This document shows positions 19,183 through 28,200 of a DNA stretch of 43,473 nt, one piece after another. Numbering within the stretch: position 1 is the first letter of the stretch; each line of letters starts with the position of its first letter. Source of the stretch: Pelagophyceae sp. CCMP2097 (Eukaryota; Sar; Pelagophyceae); NCBI GenBank assembly GCA_026770575.1, contig MU657175.1, forward strand, positions 214,807 to 258,279, given 5' to 3'. The notes beneath the pieces are model-generated. The model searched no databases. It was not told the DNA's origin and worked only from the letters and a program-made list of their open reading frames with translations. Position numbers and translations under genes: made by a program.

Positions 19183-19226
19183 GTTTGTGTCATGTGGTTC
19201 CGCACTGTTTTTTTGCGTGCCCCTTG
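19183..19226 (-). repeat. Right terminal inverted repeat
   Basis: Its reverse complement reads CAAGGGGCACGCAAAAAA, then C-GTGCGGAACCACATGACAC, matching the left end. Confidence 0.85.
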
Positions 19227-19236
19227 CGGACAGACA

Positions 19237-19318
19237 AAATTGCCCCTGGTAATCCTTCAATCAAAGGACCCGAAGGGCCCTTGCCGTAAACTGACGTTGA
19301 TTAAACGTCAAGGGTCCT
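19237..19318. repeat. Repeat Q, copy 2 (eroded hairpin)
   Basis: AATTGCCCCTGGTAATCCTT through AAAGGACCCGAAGGGCCCTTG matches 12132-12221. The right arm of the hairpin is altered to AACGTCAAGGGTCCT. At 11-12 kb it follows repeat P directly. Confidence 0.85.
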
Positions 19319-19320
19319 CA

Positions 19321-19435
19321 ATTAAATCAAACCCTCAAACAGCGCGGGGCAATCGCAAAAGGAAATGGGGGAAGGGGAAGTTCGGAGGCGGAGGCGACGG
19401 ACGGGCGCCAGGTCACCAGCAAGCTGCCCCAGCCG
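19321..19435 (+). repeat. Dispersed repeat R, copy 2
   Basis: This is a near-identical copy of 11249-11362 in the same orientation. Here it is immediately after Q, whereas at the first locus it lies about 360 bp before P. Confidence 0.85.
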
Positions 19436-19790
19436 AGGAACACTCGGATTAACTTCGCCAGCCGAGGCCGGCTGCGCCGCCCCGCACCCCCCCGCGGACG
19501 GTGCTACTGCGGCGGGGCCCCCGCGGCCCAGCGGGGCGGCTCTGCGGGACGGCCCTGCGGGGCTGCTGCGGCCGCAGGGTCGTCGGGTCGGATCGGCGGC
19601 GGGGGCCTACCGGACCTTAGGGAGGGGGCGCGGGCGCGGCGGGGGCCTGGGGAGGCTGGGGCGGGTCGGGTCGGATCGAACGGCCCTTAAATTATACCGG
19701 ACCTTATGACGAGCTTACATTTCACTTGGATTTTACCCTAGGATCCCGGGCCCAATAACTACTCAATAACTCTGAGGGGTCGCCAAAGTT
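19436..19790. other. Very GC-rich intergenic stretch, nothing recognised
   Basis: Runs of GGGGC / GCGGGG, and a GG(GA)GGGGGCGCGGGCGCGGCG tract at 19620-19660, then AT-richer sequence. ACCGGACCTTA occurs at about 19609 and 19698. No gene is supported. Confidence 0.4.
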
Positions 19791-19834
19791 AGAAAGTTGC
19801 CAAACGGATTTCAAGTTCCGGAAATATTTCTCTA

Positions 19835-20132
19835 ATGGACGCGCCCGCGCCGCCACCGCCGCCGTTTGAGACGCCGCCGCCCTCCGCGCCGAGGCCGCGC
19901 CCCGCCGCGCCGTTCAAGACGGCGTCGGCCAAAAAGGTCCCGCCCAACGACGCCGCGGCCACCGTCGACGACCCGGACTAGACCCGCCCCGCCCGGGCGC
20001 GGGGATTTTTTTAACAGAGACTCTTGAAGGACGCCCCGACTAGGGCAGCCGAGGACGGCGGCCGCGGCGGACAGGAGGAAGCGCGCAGCGGCAGCCGAAA
20101 ATTGTTCGCCTCTTGCGGCGCCGGCGCCATGA
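19835..20132 (+). pseudogene. Duplicated 3' end of HGH1 (last-exon tail plus 3' flank)
   Basis: A 48-codon ORF (19835-19981) ends PPSAPRPRPAAPFKTASAKK, then VDDPD-stop. It is collinear with the HGH1 tail (PPLSAPRPRPAAPSKTPSGE, then YDDPD-stop) at 7880-7997. Similarity continues past the stop into the 3' flank (AGGGCAGCCGAGGACGGCGG, GGAGGAAGCGCGC). Upstream of the ATG the sequence instead carries the AAACGGATTT-CCGGAAATATTTC head seen at 9392 and 20719. It is a partial duplicate lacking all ARM exons. Confidence 0.7.
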
Positions 20133-20159
20133 GGCCTCCGAGTCATCACGAGTTGCCGT

Positions 20160-20235
20160 GTGGGTCTTGGGTCGTAGGGTCTAGCCTACCCTACGTAGGG
20201 TCGTGGGGTCCCACGTAGGGCCCCACGTAGGGTAC
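20160..20235 (+). repeat. GTAGGG repeat block
   Basis: GTAGGGTCTAGCCTACCCTA, then CGTAGGGTCGTGGGG and a GGGTACCGTGA end, as at 13905. It is followed by TTCCAGCCGGCGCGCGTCGC, shared with 1367. Confidence 0.8.
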
Positions 20236-20412
20236 CGTGAGACGACAGGGTTCCAGCCGGCGCGCGTCGCCGCCCGCGGGCCGCCCAACCTTGAGCCAGG
20301 ATCCACGTCGGGGTCCTTGTTAGCATCACTTAGACGTCGTCCGGGCGGCTCGGTGTCGACGGCCTCGGCCTCGGCGGCTCGTCGACTTCGTCGTCGTCGA
20401 TGGCCGCCGGGC

Positions 20413-20505
20413 CCTTGGTGTCGCCAAAATCTTACAAAGCCTTCAGTATGGGGCCCTATGGGCCGCGTAGGGTCCAGCCTACCCTACGTAGGGTCGTAGG
20501 GCCCA
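20413..20505 (+). repeat. Dispersed GTAGGGTCCAGCCTACCC repeat, copy B
   Basis: Near-identical to 13111-13200. Before it, the minus strand reads AAIDDDEVDEPPRPRPS, a short acidic/proline stretch like those next to the other copies. Confidence 0.85.
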
Positions 20506-20537
20506 AGCAACTCAAAGTGTGACAGTGAGTCACGTAA

Positions 20538-20694
20538 CTAGCTGATAAAGTCCCAGCCTCTTTTCTTTTGGAAAAGATCTTTTCCAAAAGAAACCCTAAT
20601 GGGGCAGCCCCACCCAGGGTGGATCTTAAGCAAGCAAGAAAAGAGGCTGGGAGATCTTTTCCAAAAGAAAAGAGGCTGGGACTCTATCAGCTAG
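20538..20694. mobile_element. Fold-back element with 43-bp arms and a 32-bp perfect palindrome
   Basis: Left arm 20538-20580 (CTAGCTGATAAAGTCCCAGC...) and right arm 20652-20694 are inverted with one mismatch. Within the left side, 20562-20593 is a perfect palindrome centred on AGATCT. A third, shorter copy of AGAAAAGAGGCTGGG is at 20638. The spacer holds CCCCACCCAGGGTGGATCTT, also found at about 358-385 and inverted in HGH1 intron 3. It has the structure of a foldback or MITE-like element. No ORF. Confidence 0.8.
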
Positions 20695-20784
20695 GTTCGG
20701 TCACGTAAAAAGTCGCCAAACAACGGATTTCCGGAAATATTTCAGCCTCTCCTAGGATCGTCGTCAGCGCCCCCCCGCCCCGTG

Positions 20785-21804
20785 ATGTGCAAGGAGGAGG
20801 GCCCGCGGCCCGCAGCGCTCGCGGGCCGCCCGCGCAATGCGGGCGGGCCGGCGCAGGCTCAGTGGGACGAATTTCCGACGTCGCAGACGCGTGGGGACGA
20901 ATTTCCGGTTTCACCGGTGCAGGGTCCGGTGCAGTCTCCGACTCAGAGTCGGTGGGACGAGTTCCCCATTTCACCGCCGAGCACCGCCGACGAGGCCGAC
21001 GCCTGGTTCGCCGCCCTCGACGCTCGGCCGCGCGCGCGGCTGCCCGACGTCGGGCGGCAAGCCGGTTCGCCTTCGATGGGACGCGCACTGCAGCTGTCAG
21101 TGTCGGCGGCTGGGCGGACCGTTCGCGCATTGGCCACGTGGCCCGCACGCACGAGGCGCGCACCCGCGTCGCCGACGTCCGAGGCGCCGACGCTGACGAC
21201 GTCGGAGACTTCAGAGTCGGAGCCGCCGTTGCAGCCGCCGACGCCGGCTTCCGAGGCGGCGGCTCCCGAGGCGCCGGCGCTGCCCGACAGCGCCGCCGAC
21301 GCCGGCGACAGCCTGGACAGCTGGATGCGCGTTTTTGCGCGCACGTCGCCGAAGTTTTCGCGGTCGGTGCGGTCGGCACGGTCGGCGCAGTCTGGCGGCT
21401 ACCTTGGTGACGACGAGGACGACGCCGCCTCGGCCGCGCGGCGAATTGCGGCCGCCGACGTCGCTCTGCTCCGCCTCGCGCGCGACTGCGGCTCGGACGA
21501 ATCGCTCGACGCACGGCGAATTTTGTTCGCCGCGCGCCACCTTTCAGCGTCTTCGACCGTCTGCGTCTCGCGCGGCCGGCCGCACTACAAACGCCTCTCG
21601 CGCCTCGCGCTCTTCAGAGGCATGGGCCCGAATGATATCAAGGTACTCTTCCAAAAGCAAGTCCAGCAACGCGAGCAGCGGCCGAGGACCCCCGAAGACA
21701 GGCCCGAGGCGAGGCGCGACGCCCCCGCAAACGCGACGCCGATAACGCCTGAAGACCACCGAACTTCCCCCCCGACCTTTCGATCTCTGTGGCTCCTTGT
21801 CTGA
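20785..21804 (+). CDS. Hypothetical Pro/Asp-rich protein with DEFP motifs
   Basis: The ATG at 20785 opens a long GC-rich frame. Near the N-terminus there are three short repeats: QWDEFPTSQ, RGDEFPVSP and RWDEFPISP. Then come low-complexity Ser/Thr/Pro/Glu segments (TSEAPTLTTSETSESEPPLQ) and a more ordered C-terminal part (ARRIAAADVALLRLARDCGS, LSRLALFRGMGPNDIKVLFQ). It is likely disordered with a short helical domain; no family is recognised. The last part after NDIK may be intron read-through (AAG|GTACTC). The region just upstream of the ATG is the dispersed CGGATTTCCGGAAATATTTC repeat, so the gene may itself belong to a repeated family. Confidence 0.45.
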   Translation: MCKEEGPRPAALAGRPRNAGGPAQAQWDEFPTSQTRGDEFPVSPVQGPVQSPTQSRWDEFPISPPSTADEADAWFAALDARPRARLPDVGRQAGSPSMGRALQLSVSAAGRTVRALATWPARTRRAPASPTSEAPTLTTSETSESEPPLQPPTPASEAAAPEAPALPDSAADAGDSLDSWMRVFARTSPKFSRSVRSARSAQSGGYLGDDEDDAASAARRIAAADVALLRLARDCGSDESLDARRILFAARHLSASSTVCVSRGRPHYKRLSRLALFRGMGPNDIKVLFQKQVQQREQRPRTPEDRPEARRDAPANATPITPEDHRTSPPTFRSLWLLV

Positions 21805-21805
21805 C

Positions 21806-22075
21806 TCTGCTCGTCCGCGCCCTGCTCGTCCACGACACACGTCGCGTAATCCTTCCCCCCGACGCTTCCTGAGGCCACATTGATCAAGACGCTGCAAAGA
21901 CCCCACGCATCGCCGGCGGCCGTCGAGCTCCTGCCCATGACACATTTGCGAAGAAGCCCCCTACGAGCCCTCCTCGGCAGCGTCCGGCAGAATGAGGCCG
22001 GACGAAGAATATCCGAACAGCATCCTACACCTGGGCGACGCATCCTCCGAGGCCGTGTGGGCTCAACCTTCTTAG
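21806..22075 (-). pseudogene. Third copy of the YATRVVDEQG coding family, fragment
   Basis: Minus strand: VLINVASGSVGGKDYATCVV then DEQGADEQ. It aligns with 1-218 and with about 1060-1160. The nucleotide stretch GCCCTGCTCGTCCACGACAC-CGTCGCGTAA is shared by the 1.1-kb and 21.8-kb copies. The frame runs on into sequence antisense to the DEFP ORF, so only this core is credible. Confidence 0.4.
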
Positions 22076-22275
22076 GAACTCTGTGGGTTCGTCAGTGACA
22101 GCTGATCTGCCGTCACCCAGCGGTCCCCGGACCACGCCTCACGGAGACTTGGGAGGGGCCCCCTTTCCGATAAATTGAGATTCTACGGACCAACGCGAGG
22201 TCCCTTGAGTCGGCGCAGATTCTCGCCCGGGAGTGGACACGGTATATTATTGTAAACAGCGGGCCCAAAGGGTGG

Positions 22276-25200
22276 TTACGTCTTAGGCGGCCTAAACGGC
22301 GCCGCGTGCGCCGCGCGGCCGCCGGAGCGCGCCGGCGGCGCGAGCGGGAAGACCTGAGTGGTCCTTGAAGGTGCCCAGTTCCGGCTGTCGTCTGCAAGCG
22401 CCGATCGCAAGTCCCTCTCGCGATTAAGCCTCTCTTCCGCCTCGCGCTCCAGGCGCTGCGCCGTCGAACGCGCGAGCATTGCGGCGCGGCGCTTCGCCGC
22501 GTCGGCCTCGCGCTGGGTGGCGGCGAAGCGCCGGTCGTCATCCGCAGAACGCCTTAAGGCTTCGTCGTCGCTCCTGCGCAACCGCGACGCCGAGTGCCGG
22601 TCCGCCCGCCTTTTCGCCTCGTCGGCGAAACGCTGGGCCTCTGCCGCGCGCCTTTCTGCGTCTGCCTGGCGCTGCGCTTCCGCGCCGGCGTCGCGAAGTC
22701 CCGCGAGTCTCCGCCGTCGCGCATCTTCCTCCTCCAGCCTCCGCGCAGCGTCATCCGCGGCGTCCAGCCGCCTTCGCCGAGCCGCTCGGCGACGCGCGTC
22801 CAAAGCCAAAGCTTCGGCGTCTAAAGAAGCCTGACGTTTTTTTTGGAGCTCGTCTTCGGTCATTGTCTTGGCCGCATCGGTGAGCCGCAAAGCGACGTCC
22901 GCCGCTTTTCTCGCTTTGCCCGCAGCTCTAAAACGCTTCGCCGCGTCCTCCGCGCGCAAACGGTCCGCCTCGGCCTGGCGTCTTTTGCGCTCCTCCTCGG
23001 CTAGACGTAACCGTTCAGCCTCTGCCGCTTTACGCCTCGCCTCTTCCGCCGCCGCCGCTGCTTTGCGCTTCGCGGCGTCCTCCGAAAGGCGCTTCGCGCG
23101 GTCTGCGGCCTCGTTTGCTTCCCGTAAAGCGTCGACCTCTGCCTTTTTTCGCCGCTTCTCCTCGTCGGCGTTTGCGCGAGAGCCCTTTGCCTCTTTTCGA
23201 TCCGCTGAAACCGCCGCCTTTTCTGCATTGCTCTTATCCACCAAGCGCGCCGGGTTGTGCCGCAGCTGCACTATTAATTGCAGGCTGCCCTGAGCGAGTG
23301 GGTACCATGCCGTCCTTACACGTTGGTCCTCGATTTTTGTCAAGTCGACGACGCAGTCTCCCACAGGAGTCTTATCGCCCTCCAAGACGCATTGCAGCTT
23401 CCGGCCCGGCTGCAGCATCGGCAGTGCCCAGTGCTCCTTCCAGACTAAAGTTCGAGAGGGTTTGGACTCAAAGGGCTGCCCATCGAAGTCGAACTTCACA
23501 AGCAAGTCCTTCTTCACCGCGAGGCCTTTGCCGCGTACCAGCGCGACTCGCATTTCGTTTGGCTCCAAGTGGGCGAACTTGTTGGCGTCGTTTGCGTGAA
23601 AAGGGTCGTACTCTTGATCTGAAGCGAACGGGTCGTGATCTCGACTGTAGAAATGCTGCAACACCTACAACGCAACGTCACGCCTCCGAAGGAACCGCTC
23701 GACCGCTGCAAAGGTCCGTTTGAGAGGGCCGGCTCGAAAGGAGGGCTGCCCGTGTATCGGGGCCGTTTCGAATTGACCGACGGGGCCTTGCCATCGGGGT
23801 TGGCTCCTCGGGGCCTTTTACAGAGGCTGTACGTTCCCATCGTCGTCGCTCGGCGTCGGCCGTCCGGGCGCGAAATCCGTCGGGAGGGGCCGTTTCGAGG
23901 GGCCGGTCCGGCGTCGAGAAGGACCGCTGCCGTCTGCTGTGACCCGGGTCCGGGCCGGCCACATTCGAGAGTCCGGGCCGTCGACAAGGGATCTTCCAGA
24001 GGGACCCTCCAGAGGGGCCGTGAAGAAGGGCCGTTTCGAAGGACCTCGCATTCCGGGCTGTCCGGCTGTCTCGAGGGGTCCTTTCCAGAGGGCCCGTAGA
24101 CCGTCCAGAGGCGTCGTCGAGAGGATCACTGCCCGGTCCGCGTCTGCCTCATTCGAGAGGGCCCGCCCGTTTCAAAAGGACATTGCAGAGGGCCTTTTCG
24201 AGACAGGGCCCGTCTCCGTTCGAGGGCCGTCTCGATCGACTTTCGAGAGTGGCCGTTTCAAGGAGCCGTGATAAGGTTCCGTGACGAGGCCCCGCAGCGA
24301 GGCCCAGCGGGAAGGTCCCGTGGCAAGGTTCCTGTGTGACTATGTCCTTGTGACAAGGTTCCTACGACAACGTTCCCATGACAAGATTCCTGTGATTTTG
24401 TGGCAAGGCCCCGTGGCAAAGGCCCGTGGCAGGGTTCCGTGCAAGAACCCCGCGACAAAAAAACTGTGACACGGTGGAGACAGAGGTCCCCGTGGCAAGG
24501 TCCCGAATACAAATTCCCGTAAAACGGTCCCGTAACAAAGAACCTTGGACGAGGTCCCCGCGACAAGGCTCCGCGACAAGGACCCTGGCAAGGCCCCGTG
24601 GCAAAGGCCCATGGCAAGAATGCGCGACAACAACCCCTGTGCGACGGTCTCGACGGACACGGTCCCCGCGACAAGATCTCTGTGTGACACGGTCCGAGTG
24701 AAAAGGTCCTGTGACAAAAAGTCCCTGTGACTTCGGTCCCTGTGGTGAAAAGGTCCCAGAACGAGGTCCCGTGGCAAGGTACCAAGACAAGGTCCCCGTT
24801 ACATGGTTTCCACGACACGGTCTGTATGGCAGGGTCCCTGTGACGAGGTCCCGTGATACGGCCCCGTGACAAAGACCTTGGACAAGGCCCTGCGACAAAG
24901 CCCTGCGAGGAGGTCCCGTGACAAGGTCCCTGTGTGACAAAGGCTTTGTGACAAGGTCCCTATGACAACGTTCCTGTGACTTTGTGACAAGGCCCCGTGA
25001 TAGGGTTCCGTGCAAGAACCCCGTGACAAGAAACCTGTGACACGGTCCAAGTGACAAAGGCTCATGATTAAATTCCCCGTGACAAGTCCCTGCGACAAGG
25101 TTCCTGTGGAGACGACGTCCCCGTGACGAGGTTCCTGTAACACGGAGGTCTCCGAGACAAGGTCTCCATGGCAAGTTTCCGTAAAACGGTCCCGCGACAA

Positions 25201-28200
25201 GGACCTTGGACGAGGTCCCTGTGACAAGGCTCCGCAACAACAAGGCTTCGCGACAAGGACCGCGAGGAGGCCCCGTCGCGAGGTCCCTGTGACAAAGCCC
25301 GCGACAAGGTCCCAATCGGGGTCCTCATGACAAGGTTCCCGTAGCAAGATTTTTGCGGCAAGGCCCCTGTGACAAGGTTCCGTGACGGGGTCACTGTGAC
25401 GAGACCCTGGCCCTGTGACGAGGCCCCATGGCAAGGTCCCTGTGAGACAAAGTCACTGAGACAAGGTCACTGTGAGACAAGGTCCCTAAGACAAGATCTG
25501 TGTGACAAGGTCCCCGTGACAAGGTCCCCGTGACATTCCCGTGACATCGTCTCTGGAACAAGGTCCTTGTGACAAGGTCCCTATGACAAAGTCCCCGGGC
25601 CCGCGGCCTGTGACAAGGTCCTCCGACAAAGTCTCTGTGACAAGGTCCCCATGACGAGGTCCCTATGACGAGGTCCTTATGATAAGGTTGTTGTGGCGAG
25701 GCCCTTGTCACAAGAACCGTGCGACGGCACGGTCGCTGTGGCCAGGTATTTGGCAAGATTCCTGTGACGAGGTCGCTGTGACCCTGTGTGACGAGCCCCT
25801 CCGAGGCCCCCCCTCGAAGGCTCCTGGGCACTCTGAGGCTGCGGAGGATGCGGAGGCTGCGGAGGACGAATTGGAGCTGCAAAAAGGAAGTCGCAATTCC
25901 GAGTTTCCCCGACGGACGCGGCCCACGCGCGAGTTCAATCTCTCCTTGGCTGCCTTCCAAGTCGTACCACTTGCGCGAAATTGAATGCGCCTCGAGCGCT
26001 TCCAAGTCGACGGTCAAGGCGCCCATGGTGTCCGACGCAGATAACGAGTCGTGATCGTAGCACTCTACGGAAAGCAGAGGTAAAGGCTTGCCTTGCACTT
26101 TTGCCACCGGGCATTCAAACTCCTGCCTCCATACCGGATCCGTCGTCTTCGCCTTGACAGCCGACTTGAATTTAAACGCCGTCCCGAGGACGGCGAGTTT
26201 GCAATAGGGGTCGGAAGTGCCGCCCGAAGTGAAAACGTGAGAGTCGCAAATCTTCAGTTCTCGACCTTGAGATAAACCAATCCGGAGAAGGTTCGGCTGC
26301 TTCGTCGAATCGTCGACCGCAAAGGGCGCATACTTGAGAGCCGGGTTGTGCTTCCATTGCGAAATCACCTCGATGCACCCACCCTCTGAAAGCTTGTACC
26401 ATTGCCGTGTCCACCTCGCCTTCAGCAACGACCCCAAGTCGACGTCGACGCTGCCGATGGAGTCGTTTTTGAGAGCGTCGACGTCTTCGACTTTTATGGC
26501 GAGCGTGGGGTGTTTCCCGTCCGTCGCGGGCGAACACGCCCAAATAAACTGCTCTTGAAAGACCGGATCCAAAGATGTGATCGTCTTCGTCTTCCTCGAG
26601 ATGCGCGAAGAGGACAGCGCGACGGTGCACCGAGCGTCGGACGACGGCTTGGAGAGTAAATTTGCGTCTTTCGCAGGCAAGTCTAAAGCTCGGACGATGG
26701 CCACTCTGAGCTCGTTCGGCTCCTCTTTCAAAGAGTCGTCCTCTTGCCGAAACGGCGCGTAGTCCAGGTTCGGGTCGAACCGCCACTGGAGAACGAGCTC
26801 GACGTCTCCGGTTGTAGAGAGGGAATACCACTTTTTCGAAACTTTGCCGTCCAGCAACGCTTCCAAAGGCACGTCAACAAAGCCCATCGCGTCCGCCTGC
26901 GAGACGGCGTCGTAGTCCAAACATTCAATGCGGAGCACCGGGGCGGCGAGCCAGTCCGGGCCTCTGGATAATTCGACGTCAAAAATCTCTTTGTACACCG
27001 GTTCCAGCGTCTTCGACTTATGAGTAGACTTTGCAGACCACGTTGCCACGCTCAACTTGAAAAACGGGTCCGAGGACCCGCCTTGCGAGACGAGGTTCTT
27101 GTCCGCAATTTCTAAACTCCGAGCTCGAAAAAGCCCGATTCGCAGCTGATTGGGCTCTTGCCCCGCAAACTTCGAATCGTCCACAAACGGATCAAAACAT
27201 AAAGCCGGCTCGTGGCCCCACTGCAATATTAACTCCACGTAGCCTGAAACTTGTTGACCCTGGGTGGATTTCAATAGGTACCACTTCCGGACGACTTTAT
27301 GATCCGCGAGAGTCGCAATGTCGACTTCGAACTCGCCCATGGATTCATAACCCGTCATATCAGCATCTTCCACAAAACACCGAAGCTTCAAGTTGTCCAT
27401 CGGTGATAACGCTTTGGCAAACTGCTCCCGCCAAACCGGCTGAAGCGTCTTCTGCACTGCTCGAGAGTGGAAACCGGGCTGCCCCGTCAGCTCGAACCTG
27501 ACCCGAGGATCGGAAGAACCGCCCTTTGACAATACGTTCTTGTCCTTGATGGCCAAGCCGCGCGCTTGAAAAAGCGCGATCCTCAATTCAGTCGGTTCTT
27601 TCCCTTTATGCGTGTCGGCCTCGTGATGAAACCGTTGAAACGGGTCGTAATCCAAATCCGGGTTGAACCTCCACTGCAAAACCAACTCCACCTCGCCCTC
27701 GTCGAAAGAATGCCACTTCTTGTGCACTTTTCGAGTTTCGAAGAGAGCCTCAAGAGAAATCTGAATCGAGCCCATCTGATCTGCGGATGAGAAAGAGTCG
27801 TAATCCTCGCAAAGCACGGACAGTATCGGCATGGCCATTTCTGACGGGCCGCGCGGTAGAGCGAAGTCAAAAGTCTCCTTCCAGACGGGATCGAGAGTAT
27901 GCTTCTGCACGGAAGACGCCTTGGCAACCCCGCCCACTGAAAACGTCATCCGCGGGTCCGAAGACCCTCCGGACGAAACGAGGTTCTTGTCCGCTACGGG
28001 CAAACCGCGACCGCGGAAGAGGCCGATCCGCAACTCGTTTGGCGGCTTTTCTTTTGAAACTTCCTCGGCAAAGGGATCAAACGACTCGACTGGGTTGAAC
28101 CACCACTGCAGCGCGACTTGCACGTGGCCCGTCTCGAGAGCGTACCACTTCCGTGCCGCTTTCCGCGACTTGCCAAACGGGGCGAGATCAATAGTAAAGT

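Larger units (their letters stand above)
17745..19226. mobile_element. Complete TIR DNA transposon, 1,482 bp, 7-bp target duplication
   Basis: The left end CAAGGGGCACGCAAAAA (17745) is repeated inverted at the right end (19226). Similarity extends about 44 bp, including AACCACATGACAC-AAC. CGGACAG lies directly outside both ends (17738-17744 and 19227-19233). Repeats P and Q, adjacent at 11726-12221 with only (GACA)n between them, are here separated by exactly this element. The 12-kb locus is therefore an empty site. It carries one minus-strand ORF. The 7-bp duplication sits in a simple repeat and could be longer. The superfamily is unassigned; the CA-GGG start is hAT-like, but I see no transposase catalytic motif. 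Confidence 0.82.

Noticed and set aside
22113..22275. Small minus-strand ORF past the C2 stop
   Set aside because: Other-frame shadow overlapping the coiled-coil exon; no independent support.
24258..25434. ORFs with repeated CHRDLVTGTLS-like peptides
   Set aside because: Direct translation of the GTGACAAGGTCCC array in C2 intron 6; no domain, and similar in several frames.
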